Origin: an uncultured Pelagibacteraceae bacterium
GTDB lineage: Bacteria; Pseudomonadota; Alphaproteobacteria; Pelagibacterales; Pelagibacteraceae
DNA: 42,202 bases
Direction: 5' to 3'
Assembly (NCBI GenBank): GCA_902592935.1
Contig: CACJGD010000007.1
Span: forward strand, 1 to 42,202
Of the stretch, positions 18,624 through 25,554 are shown one piece after another (position 1 is the stretch's first letter; each line of letters begins with the position of its first letter). The notes beneath the pieces were generated by a model. The model saw only the letters and a program-made list of their open reading frames with translations, had not been told where the DNA came from and ran no database searches. The position numbers and the translations under genes were made by a program.

Positions 18624-19047
18624 TTTCTAACAAAATTTTAATTTTTTTACTTATTATATCGTAAGTCTCACTAATAATTTCGTTTATCTGCTTTTCATTT
18701 GAATTTTGAAATTTTGATACAGGATCATCAATATCCCAATGAATAATTTGGTTATTGTTTGGCCATACAGGGCACACTTCTTTATTTGCACTATTACATA
18801 CTGTTATTACATGATCTATATTAAACTTCTTATTTAAAAATATATCAAAATTTTTTGAAGAATAATTTTCAAGATTAAAATTTTTTATTTTAGTTAGATA
18901 TAATTTGATATTTTCGTTAATTTTTCCTGTCGGGTTGCTTCCAGCACTATAAGCTTTAAACTTATATGAATATTTATTGTTAATAATACTTTCAGCTATG
19001 ATGCTTCTTGCAGAATTACCAGTACATACAAACAGTATATTTTTCAT
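18613..19047 (-). CDS. arsC: Arsenate reductase, low-molecular-weight phosphatase (thioredoxin-linked) type
   Basis: 144 residues. The anion-binding P-loop C-X5-R is CTGNSAR (8-14), as in low-molecular-weight tyrosine phosphatases. Two more cysteines, C84 and C92 in VITVCNSANKEVCPVWP, supply the relay of thioredoxin-dependent arsenate reductases, and HWDIDDP supplies the catalytic aspartate region. It would reduce arsenate to arsenite, which then needs an exit; the next gene is an aquaporin-type channel, overlapping by 11 bases. No arsR, arsB or acr3 gene is in the window. Start overlaps the stop of the upstream small gene by one base. Confidence 0.92.
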   Translation of the reverse strand: MKNILFVCTGNSARSIIAESIINNKYSYKFKAYSAGSNPTGKINENIKLYLTKIKNFNLENYSSKNFDIFLNKKFNIDHVITVCNSANKEVCPVWPNNNQIIHWDIDDPVSKFQNSNEKQINEIISETYDIISKKIKILLENEN

Positions 19048-19268
19048 TAAATTATGATTTTATAAATTCCTATTAAAAATAAAGGTATTTGTAATCCAAA
19101 ATTAGTTAAGATAGCCTTATCATTGCTGATAAAACCAGCAATAGTCCATCCAATAACTCCTAATCCATGAAAATATATATTTAATGGATATATATTTAAA
19201 TTAGTTAAAAGTATTCCTGTTAGTACCAAAAATGTACTTATCCACTTAAGATATTTTCTAATAAACAT
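19047..19268 (-). CDS. Small membrane protein in the arsC operon, function unknown
   Basis: 73 residues with two or three hydrophobic helices (about 8-24, 33-48, 55-72) and little outside the membrane. A clear ribosome site (GAGGAA) precedes the ATG, and its stop overlaps the arsC start by one base, so it is a genuine first gene of the arsC-aquaporin operon. I do not recognise a named family. Its loops are short and no metal-binding cysteine or histidine cluster is visible. Being coupled to arsC it could assist the channel or be an unrelated membrane protein. Confidence 0.75.
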   Translation of the reverse strand: MFIRKYLKWISTFLVLTGILLTNLNIYPLNIYFHGLGVIGWTIAGFISNDKAILTNFGLQIPLFLIGIYKIII

Positions 19269-19353
19269 GATTTCCTCTCTAAATTTTTTTTAAATAATTG
19301 TTCTATTTATAAAATATTGAGGTTAACTAAAAGAAAGATTTTAATTTTATAGT

Positions 19354-20235
19354 TTAATTTTTTTGAAGTTCATAGATAGAAACGTAGTGTTTCTTTTTAG
19401 GGAGCGGGATTATGGTTGGAACTTTGGTTAATCTTGGTTTTATTGATTTATTTCCTACAATGATATTTTTATCATAATTTTCTAAATTTACTTCAGGATG
19501 AGGGTTTCCATCATTGATTAATGGCCACGCATCACAAGCTCTATAACCAAATAAAATTAAGGGTCTTGAGTTATTCATTTGATTGTGCCCAGACCCATGA
19601 ACTGATCTGCAATGAAAAAATACTACTGTTCCAGCCGTTCCAGTTATGGAAACACTATCCTTAGTTCCTATTTTATTTTTCTTAGTGTCTATTTTTCCAA
19701 CAAAATAATTTTCTTTGCTGTGGTGGCTGTACAATTTCTTTTTGTGTGAATTCTTTATTATTTTAAGTGGCCCATTTTTTTCATCGCAATCATCTAAATA
19801 TATACCAACTGTGATCAAATCATCATTGGTATGTGGGTAAAAAGCCCAATCTTGGTGCCATCCAATTTCACTTCCTTTTTTCTTATTTGGTAGTTTAAAA
19901 TTTAATTTACCTAGATGAAATCTAACTGTTCCACCTAACAATTTTTTAGCTATGGATATAATCTTTTTGTCTCTTGATAATTCATAGAAAATTTTATGTC
20001 GGTTCTGAGGATTATTTAGTCTTAAAATTTCTTTATTTTTTGAAGAACCTGAATTGTATACAAAATGGTAATTATTATAGGATTGAGTTCCATTTGCACC
20101 ATTAGTTTTTTTTCTTTTTTTTTCTTTTGAAATTACTTCATTAACAATTTTATTAATTTTATTTATCTTTGTTTGAGAAATTAGATTTTCTTTAACAAGA
20201 AAGCCATTTTTTTTAAATAAATTTAAATCATTCAT
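19354..20235 (-). CDS. Phytanoyl-CoA dioxygenase (PhyH) family Fe(II)/2-oxoglutarate oxygenase
   Basis: 293 residues. A double-stranded beta helix with the facial triad H127, D129 (GWHQDWAF) and H213 (SVHGSGHN); R224 (NNSRPLILFGY) is placed to bind 2-oxoglutarate. FFHCRSVHGSG and KIIKNSHK are common to PhyH oxygenases. Such enzymes hydroxylate small carboxylates, amines or phosphonates; the substrate here is unknown. It stands alone between the arsC operon (85-base gap) and znuA (132-base gap), all on the minus strand. Marine oligotrophs often carry several PhyH paralogues. Confidence 0.88.
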   Translation of the reverse strand: MNDLNLFKKNGFLVKENLISQTKINKINKIVNEVISKEKKRKKTNGANGTQSYNNYHFVYNSGSSKNKEILRLNNPQNRHKIFYELSRDKKIISIAKKLLGGTVRFHLGKLNFKLPNKKKGSEIGWHQDWAFYPHTNDDLITVGIYLDDCDEKNGPLKIIKNSHKKKLYSHHSKENYFVGKIDTKKNKIGTKDSVSITGTAGTVVFFHCRSVHGSGHNQMNNSRPLILFGYRACDAWPLINDGNPHPEVNLENYDKNIIVGNKSIKPRLTKVPTIIPLPKKKHYVSIYELQKN

Positions 20236-20320
20236 ATAGTCAGATTTTTAAAGAAAATAAATCTTCTTTAAAATAAATACAATGTTTTTTGTGAGATTAA
20301 ATAACAGTAATAATTATTTG

Positions 20321-20354
20321 TTAATCCGAGAATTTAAAAAAATTCCCGGATTAA
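20321..20354 (-). terminator. Probable terminator hairpin after znuA
   Basis: On the minus strand an eight-base arm TTAATCCG pairs with CGGATTAA, and after one G-U pair the stem continues with GAATTT / AAATTC. It begins 14 bases after the znuA stop. No long T run follows, so it may stabilise the message rather than end it by itself. Confidence 0.55.
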
Positions 20355-20367
20355 ACCTAATTTTAAA

Positions 20368-21375
20368 TTAACAACCTTTGAAAGATGCAGACATATTTCT
20401 AATTAAATTGAAATATAAGTCTTTTCCTGGGTCTAATGTTGCTCCTAATGGGTCAACAACTCCAGTTTTAATATTCATATCTTTTGCGACAGCTTTAATA
20501 ATATCAGGGTTAAATTGAGGCTCTGAGAACACACAAGCAACTTTATCGTGCTCAATTATCTCTCTGATTTCTGCTAATTGTTCTGCACCAGGCATCACAT
20601 CTGTGTTAACAGTAAAAGCACCTAATATATTTACATTAAATCTTTTCTCAAAATATTGATAAGCATCATGGAATACAATTGAAGCAACACTGCTACTTAA
20701 ATCAGTCATTACATCAATTGTAAGTTTATCAATTTCTTGTAAAGCTTTAGCTAAATTACTTTCGTATTTAGCTTCATTTTTTGGATCACTTTCAATTAAA
20801 TGTTCTGCCATTTCATTTAACATAGCTTTTGCATTAATTGGGTCCAACCAAATGTGTGGATCAAATTCACCATGCGCATGTCCATCATGATCGTCATGTC
20901 CGTGGTCGTCATGATCGTCTTCTTTTTTACCATGATCGTCATGGTCGTGATCATCTTCTTTTTTACCATGATCGTCATGTCCGTGATCGTCATGATCATG
21001 TTCGTCAAAAATATTTCTTTCTCTAAATTTTAATACTTGTAATCCTTTAGTTTCCATTAATTCAATTTTTTCTGCTTTCTTGGCAATTGAACTCAATGGT
21101 TTTTCTAAAAAACTCTCTAAATCTTCACCAACCCAGAATATTAGGTCAGCATTTTGAAGCATTTTTGCATGAGAAGGTTTCATTGCAAATCCGTGTGGAG
21201 ATGCATATCCATCAACTATTAAATCAGGTTTAGCAATACCATCCATTAAGTAACTAGCTAATGAATGAATTGGTTTAATAGAAGCAACTACTTTTATTTC
21301 AGCATTTGCTGGTGTAAAGAATGTTAGAATTGATAATATTGAGAATATAAGTGGTATTTTTTTAATATTTTTCAT
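20368..21375 (-). CDS. znuA: Zinc ABC transporter, periplasmic zinc-binding protein ZnuA
   Basis: 335 residues, in the normal range. Signal peptide 1-25 (cleavage after ANA). Cluster A-I binding-protein fold; the first zinc ligand is likely H37 in SIKPIHSLA, with others at SPHGF (H61), FDPHIWLDP (about 174) and the histidine of IVFHDAYQYF. Between residues 125 and 169 is a loop with 14 histidines and many aspartates, typical of ZnuA and absent from manganese proteins. It picks up Zn2+ in the periplasm for ZnuB/ZnuC. It is divergent from znuC and shares a 71-base promoter region with Zur-like operators. Confidence 0.96.
   Translation of the reverse strand: MKNIKKIPLIFSILSILTFFTPANAEIKVVASIKPIHSLASYLMDGIAKPDLIVDGYASPHGFAMKPSHAKMLQNADLIFWVGEDLESFLEKPLSSIAKKAEKIELMETKGLQVLKFRERNIFDEHDHDDHGHDDHGKKEDDHDHDDHGKKEDDHDDHGHDDHDGHAHGEFDPHIWLDPINAKAMLNEMAEHLIESDPKNEAKYESNLAKALQEIDKLTIDVMTDLSSSVASIVFHDAYQYFEKRFNVNILGAFTVNTDVMPGAEQLAEIREIIEHDKVACVFSEPQFNPDIIKAVAKDMNIKTGVVDPLGATLDPGKDLYFNLIRNMSASFKGC
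20869..21003 (-). repeat. Internal repeats encoding the His/Asp-rich loop of ZnuA
   Basis: The DNA repeats imperfectly units that code for DDHDHDDHGKKE and DDHGHDDH. The near-identical copies, including two of HDDHGKKEDDH, suggest growth by slipped-strand copying, so the loop length is likely to vary between strains. 14 histidines fall in 45 residues. The antisense open frames over this stretch are by-products of the repeat. Confidence 0.85.
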
Positions 21376-21395
21376 AATAAGTAATTTAATTGGTT

Positions 21396-21428
21396 GTTAT
21401 AATATAACGTTATGTAATAATATAACAT
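21396..21428. promoter_or_regulatory. Two Zur-box-like operators in the znuA/znuC divergent promoter
   Basis: Operator 1: GTTATAATATAAC (21396-21408), a perfect 13-base palindrome that contains a TATAAT box. Operator 2: ATGTAATAATATAACAT (21412-21428), palindromic except one pair. Both resemble the proteobacterial Zur consensus, whose core is TGTTATANTATAACA. Their centres are 18 bases apart. They cover the likely promoters of both znuA and znuCB-zur, and zur is in the operon, so zinc-dependent repression with self-control is expected. Confidence 0.8.
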
Positions 21429-21446
21429 TTATAAGTCAAGCAATAT

Positions 21447-22193
21447 ATGAGCTCAGAAAATAGTACATTAGTAAAATTAAATAACGCTGGTTTTAAACAA
21501 AATGATAAATGGCTAGTAGAAGGTGTTTCATTAACTGTTGAAAAAGGAAAGATTGTTACCCTTATTGGACCTAATGGATCTGGAAAAAGTACTACCGCAA
21601 AAATTGCATTGGGAATTTACAAAAATATAGAAGGAAGTGTTGAGAAATACACAAATAAAGTTGGATATGTTCCTCAAAAAATATCTATTGATTGGACCTT
21701 ACCGTTAAGAGTTTATGATTTTATGCTTCTAACTGAAAATATTAAAGATGAGGCAATTGATGAAGCACTTACATTAACAGGTGTTATCCATCTTAAGAAT
21801 AAAAATTTAGGAAATTTATCAGGTGGTGAATTTCAAAGAGTTTTAATTGCAAGAGCTATTTCAAAAAAACCTGAATTATTAGTTCTTGATGAACCTGTCC
21901 AAGGAGTTGATTATACTGGTGAGATTGCTTTGTATGAATTAATAAAAAGAATTTCTGATACACTAAATTGTGGAATTCTATTAATCTCACATGATCTACA
22001 TACAGTTATGACTGCAACTGATCATGTTGTTTGTTTAAATGGTCACGTATGTTGTTCTGGTTCACCAATGGATGTTGCTAAAAATAATGAATATAAAACC
22101 TTATTTGGTGAACAAGCATCTCAAATTCTTTCTGTATATGAACATAAACATGATCACGTTCATTCAGATAAAGGTGAAATAAAAAAAAATTAA
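21447..22193 (+). CDS. znuC: Zinc ABC transporter ATP-binding protein ZnuC
   Basis: 248 residues, standard length. Walker A GPNGSGKS, Q-loop GYVPQK, signature LSGGEFQR, Walker B LLVLDEP and the switch histidine (LISHDLHTV) are all visible. The C-terminal tail HVCCSGSP followed by EHKHDHVHSDKG is His-rich, as in several ZnuC proteins. It drives Zn2+ import through ZnuB. First gene of znuC-znuB-zur; one base separates its stop from the znuB ATG. Confidence 0.96.
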   Translation: MSSENSTLVKLNNAGFKQNDKWLVEGVSLTVEKGKIVTLIGPNGSGKSTTAKIALGIYKNIEGSVEKYTNKVGYVPQKISIDWTLPLRVYDFMLLTENIKDEAIDEALTLTGVIHLKNKNLGNLSGGEFQRVLIARAISKKPELLVLDEPVQGVDYTGEIALYELIKRISDTLNCGILLISHDLHTVMTATDHVVCLNGHVCCSGSPMDVAKNNEYKTLFGEQASQILSVYEHKHDHVHSDKGEIKKN

Positions 22194-22194
22194 T

Positions 22195-22998
22195 ATGTTT
22201 GATGATTTTTTTATAAGAGCACTAATTGCAGGCTTAGGTATAGCCTTAGTAACTGGGCCTCTTGGTTGTTTTGTTGTCTGGAGAAGATTATCTTACTTTG
22301 GTGACACATTAGCTCACTCAGCTTTACTTGGTGTTACTTTAGCATACTCTTTTGAATTAAACATTGCTCTTTCAGTATTTATTATTTCATCTTTAATTGC
22401 TTTAATTTTAATTCAATTACAGAAGAAAACTAATTTACCTGGTGATGCTTTGCTTGGTCTCTTAGCTCACTCATCATTAGCTGTTGGATTAGTAGTAATA
22501 GGTTTTTTAACCTTTATACGTTTTGATATCATGGGACTTTTATTTGGTGATATATTAGCTGTAACAACTGATGATTTATTAATTATCTGGACTGGTGGCG
22601 CTGTAATTTTATTAGTTCTAAAATTAATTTGGAAACCTTTGTTTGCATCGACTGTTAATTATGAGTTAGCAGAAGCAGAAGGGTTAAACCCTGATAGAGC
22701 AAAAGCTATTTTTACAATTCTTATGGCTGCTGTAATAGCCATATCAATTAAAATGGTAGGGTTATTACTAATTACAGGTATGCTGATTATTCCTGCGGCT
22801 ATGGCAAGAAATATTTCTGATAGTCCTCAAAAGATGGTGTTATTTTCAATAATTGGTGGATTATTATCAGTATTGTTAGGACTATTTTCATCGCTAGAAT
22901 TCAATACATCATCTGGGCCTTCAATAATCATGTCCGCTTTAGTCTTATTTATATTATCTTTACTTAATATTAAACAATCGATTAAATTGAAAAACTGA
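22195..22998 (+). CDS. znuB: Zinc ABC transporter permease ZnuB
   Basis: 267 residues with about eight membrane helices, ABC-3 permease family. Typical features are CFVVWRRLSYFGDTLAHSALLG near the start and the coupling region AEAEGLNPDRAKAIF near residue 160. It forms the inner-membrane zinc channel with ZnuC. It starts one base after znuC and is followed after 24 bases by zur, all apparently under the double Zur operator. Confidence 0.95.
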   Translation: MFDDFFIRALIAGLGIALVTGPLGCFVVWRRLSYFGDTLAHSALLGVTLAYSFELNIALSVFIISSLIALILIQLQKKTNLPGDALLGLLAHSSLAVGLVVIGFLTFIRFDIMGLLFGDILAVTTDDLLIIWTGGAVILLVLKLIWKPLFASTVNYELAEAEGLNPDRAKAIFTILMAAVIAISIKMVGLLLITGMLIIPAAMARNISDSPQKMVLFSIIGGLLSVLLGLFSSLEFNTSSGPSIIMSALVLFILSLLNIKQSIKLKN

Positions 22999-23022
22999 TA
23001 ACTAATTGATAAGAATTTAAAA

Positions 23023-23421
23023 ATGCAAAAAGAATACAACCTTTCCAAAAATCAAAAAATCATTTTTGATCTTATAGATAAATCTGGCGGACCTATGAAA
23101 GCTTATTCAATTCTTTTTAATGTTCAAAAAAAGGGAATTAAAGCACCTCTACAAGTTTACAGAGCTCTAGATAAGTTAGTTGAAATTGGAAAAATTCATA
23201 AGATTGAAAGTAGAAATGCTTTTATTGCTTGTCAAAATTCTAGTTGCCAAATCTCAAAAGCGACAGCTTTTTCAATTTGTGAAAATTGTGAAAACGTATC
23301 TGAAATAAGTAATTCAAAGCTTTCAAAATATTTATCTAACTTTTCAGATAACTCTGGAATGAAATATAGCAAATACAATTTAGAATTTTTTGGTTTATGT
23401 AAAAAATGTAAATCAAAATAA
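23023..23421 (+). CDS. zur: Zinc uptake regulator Zur (Fur family)
   Basis: 132 residues, slightly short for Fur family. Residues 1-75 form the winged helix (APLQVYRALDKLVEIGKIHKI). Cysteines for structural and regulatory zinc are at CQNSSC (about 70-75), CENCEN (about 87-90) and the C-terminal CKKC. The Fur-type HxH segment (H-H-H-H) is largely replaced: few histidines remain, so its metal sites depend on Cys. Placement after znuCB and the operators upstream identify it as Zur. It ends sharing one base with the next gene's ATG. Confidence 0.88.
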   Translation: MQKEYNLSKNQKIIFDLIDKSGGPMKAYSILFNVQKKGIKAPLQVYRALDKLVEIGKIHKIESRNAFIACQNSSCQISKATAFSICENCENVSEISNSKLSKYLSNFSDNSGMKYSKYNLEFFGLCKKCKSK

Positions 23422-24419
23422 TGAGCACAGTTTCATTAACTTTAGACGAAATATTTGAACTAGCTAAAAAAACTCTTTTGGCAAATGGTTGTGATGATGA
23501 AACAGCATCAATTTTGTCAGACTTAATTAGGAATGCTGAAAGAGATGGTTCGGTATCACACGGTTTATTTAGATTACCAGCGTACGTTACAGGTCTTAAA
23601 GGAGGAAAAATAAATGGAAAAGGGAAACCAGAAGTAAAAAAAATATCTCCATCAGTAATTAAAGTTGAAGGAAATAATTGTTTAGCACCTGTTGTATTAA
23701 ATAAAGGATTGCCTGAATTAGCAAAAGCTGCAAAAGAAAATGGTGTAGCTGTGTTAGCAATAAATAATTCACATCATATGGCTGCTATGTGGCCTGAAAC
23801 AGAAAAATTAGCAGAGGAAGGTTTAGTTGCATTTGCTTGTACTTCTTACAAGCCTGCTGTAGCACCTGCTGGCGCAATAAAACCTTTATTTGGAACAAAC
23901 CCAATTTCATTTGCTTGGCCACGTCCAGGTAAATCACCGGTTGTTTATGATATGGCAACAGCTTCAATGGCAATGGGAGAAGTTCAAGTTGCTAAAAGAG
24001 AAGGGCACAAAGTTCCACTTGGAACTGGTTTAACTAAAGATGGTAAAGAAACAACAGATCCAGGGGAAATTGCTGACGGTGGTGTTTTATTGCCATTTGG
24101 TGGCTACAAAGGTTCTGCAATTGCAATGATGGTTGAATTATTAGCAGGAGCATTAGTTGGAGATAATTTTAGTTTTGAAACTGCTGCCAAAGATAATAAT
24201 GATGGTGGTCCCCCAAGTGGTGGTGAATTTATACTAGCGATTAACCCAGATAAAACATCAGGTACTAATTGGCAAAAACATGCTGAGGAATTTTTTGAAA
24301 AAATGAAATCAATGGGTGAAGTAAGATTACCAGGTGAAAGACGTCATAAAAATAGAATGGACACTGGTCCAAGAAATATTAACGAAGAATTAGTAAATAA
24401 AATTAAATCTTTAAGCTAA
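23421..24419 (+). CDS. Ldh2-family NAD(P)H-dependent reductase (DpkA-like)
   Basis: 332 residues, malate/L-lactate dehydrogenase (Ldh2) fold. The catalytic region INNSHHMAAMWPETEKLAEEG (about 114-134), PLFGTNPISFAWPRPGK and LLPFGGYKGSAIAMMVE match Delta1-piperideine-2-carboxylate / Delta1-pyrroline-2-carboxylate reductases, which act in D-lysine, pipecolate and hydroxyproline pathways. SHGLFRL at about 46-52 is typical of the family. The substrate is an inference from motifs. The ATG overlaps the zur stop by one base, so it is coupled to the zinc operon. The end overlaps the end of xthA by nine bases. Confidence 0.85.
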   Translation: MSTVSLTLDEIFELAKKTLLANGCDDETASILSDLIRNAERDGSVSHGLFRLPAYVTGLKGGKINGKGKPEVKKISPSVIKVEGNNCLAPVVLNKGLPELAKAAKENGVAVLAINNSHHMAAMWPETEKLAEEGLVAFACTSYKPAVAPAGAIKPLFGTNPISFAWPRPGKSPVVYDMATASMAMGEVQVAKREGHKVPLGTGLTKDGKETTDPGEIADGGVLLPFGGYKGSAIAMMVELLAGALVGDNFSFETAAKDNNDGGPPSGGEFILAINPDKTSGTNWQKHAEEFFEKMKSMGEVRLPGERRHKNRMDTGPRNINEELVNKIKSLS

Positions 24420-25187
24420 ATTAATTTCAATAGGTGTGTGATCAGAGGGCTTTTCTCTTCCACGTGGATCTTTATTAATATTAATATCTTTGATTTGATC
24501 AATTATTGAGTTTGATACTAAAAAATGATCAATTCGCATCCCATTATTTTTTTGCCATGCACCTCTCATATAATCCCAAAATGTATATCCTTCTTTATCT
24601 TCATAAAAATGTCTGTAGACGTCATTAAAACCAAGATTGATCATTTCTCTAAATTTTTTTCTTATTTCAAGTCTGTATAAAGCATCGTCTTCAAAACTTT
24701 TAACATTGTAAACATCTTCAGCTGATGGAATAATATTAAAATCACCTGCTAAAATAATATTTGAATTTTTTTTAGATAAAGTTTTTAATTGCTTTATTAA
24801 TTGATCAAGCCATTCTTTTTTATAATCATATTTTTCAGTATCTACAGGATTACCATTAGGGGTGTAAATATTAATTAATTGTATATTTTTTTTCTTATGT
24901 TCAAATTCAGCTGAAATTATTCTTGATTGTTTTAACTTATCCTTAATTAAATCTGTTTTGACATTTTTTAATTTATTTTTTGAGATGATCGCTACACCAT
25001 TATAACTTTTTTGACCAAATACATGACTTTCATAGTCCATTGATGAAAAATCATCATATGGAAAATTAACATCTTCAGTTTTGATTTCCTGCATTATTAA
25101 AATATCAGGTTTATATTTTAATAAATAGCTTTTGATATTTTCAATTCTTGCTCTTACCGAGTTTACATTCCAAGATGAAATGAGCAT
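24411..25187 (-). CDS. xthA: Exodeoxyribonuclease III / AP endonuclease
   Basis: 258 residues from the ATG at 25187, chosen because MLISSWNVNSVRAR aligns with the start of XthA and because this ATG overlaps the stop of the upstream gene by one base; a further upstream start would add ten alien residues. Motifs of the endonuclease/exonuclease/phosphatase fold are: LIMQEIKTED (metal-binding Glu), IYTPNG, ILAGDFNIIPS, and SDHTPIEINL at the end (catalytic Asp-His). It cuts DNA at abasic sites and removes 3' blocks in base excision repair. Confidence 0.95.
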   Translation of the reverse strand: MLISSWNVNSVRARIENIKSYLLKYKPDILIMQEIKTEDVNFPYDDFSSMDYESHVFGQKSYNGVAIISKNKLKNVKTDLIKDKLKQSRIISAEFEHKKKNIQLINIYTPNGNPVDTEKYDYKKEWLDQLIKQLKTLSKKNSNIILAGDFNIIPSAEDVYNVKSFEDDALYRLEIRKKFREMINLGFNDVYRHFYEDKEGYTFWDYMRGAWQKNNGMRIDHFLVSNSIIDQIKDININKDPRGREKPSDHTPIEINLA

Positions 25188-25504
25188 TAAAGTGAGAAAG
25201 AAACTCCACAACCACAAGAAGATTTTGTTTGTGGATTAGATATTTTGAACTGTTCACCTATAAGTTCAGATACATAATCAACTTCAGATCCTTTAAGCAA
25301 ATCAGCTGAAGTTTTATCAATTAAAATATTTTGATAATTTAAATCATCATCTTGCTTTGATTTATCAAAAGTAAATTCATATTGAAAACCAGAGCAGCCT
25401 CCACCTTTAATAGCGATTCTAAAGAATGATCCTTTGTCTTTTTTTGATAACAAATTATCTATTTGTTTTAACGCTTTATCCGTAAATTTAATTTCTTTAA
25501 TCAT
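25187..25504 (-). CDS. erpA: Iron-sulfur cluster insertion protein (ErpA/HesB A-type carrier)
   Basis: 105 residues. A-type carrier fold with the three conserved cysteines C37 (GGGCSGFQYEF) and C97, C99 (SSCGCGVSF). These bind a [2Fe-2S] or [4Fe-4S] cluster and pass it to apoproteins. The members ErpA and IscA are hard to separate by sequence; no isc or suf gene is beside it, so I use erpA as the likely name. Its stop overlaps the xthA start by one base; a 50-base gap separates its start from the divergent dgt gene. Confidence 0.88.
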   Translation of the reverse strand: MIKEIKFTDKALKQIDNLLSKKDKGSFFRIAIKGGGCSGFQYEFTFDKSKQDDDLNYQNILIDKTSADLLKGSEVDYVSELIGEQFKISNPQTKSSCGCGVSFSL

Positions 25505-25526
25505 GTCTCAACACTGATATTACTAA

Positions 25527-25532
25527 TATAAT
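25527..25532 (+). promoter_or_regulatory. Candidate -10 box for the dgt operon
   Basis: TATAAT, a perfect -10 sequence, lies 22 bases before the dgt ATG in the 50-base gap between two divergent genes. The -35 region (about 25504-25509) is poor. It may be the promoter of the long plus-strand run from dgt onward. Confidence 0.4.
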
Positions 25533-25554
25533 ACTTAATTATTTAAATTAAAGG

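Noticed and set aside
20817-21026. His- and Met/Thr-rich open frames on both strands over znuA
   Set aside because: They are by-products of the repeat coding for the ZnuA loop; the znuA frame has the signal peptide and family motifs.
25188-25217. Longer xthA start adding ten residues
   Set aside because: The extra residues do not resemble XthA, they lie inside the erpA-like gene, and the ATG at 25187 gives the conserved N-terminus and a stop/start overlap.
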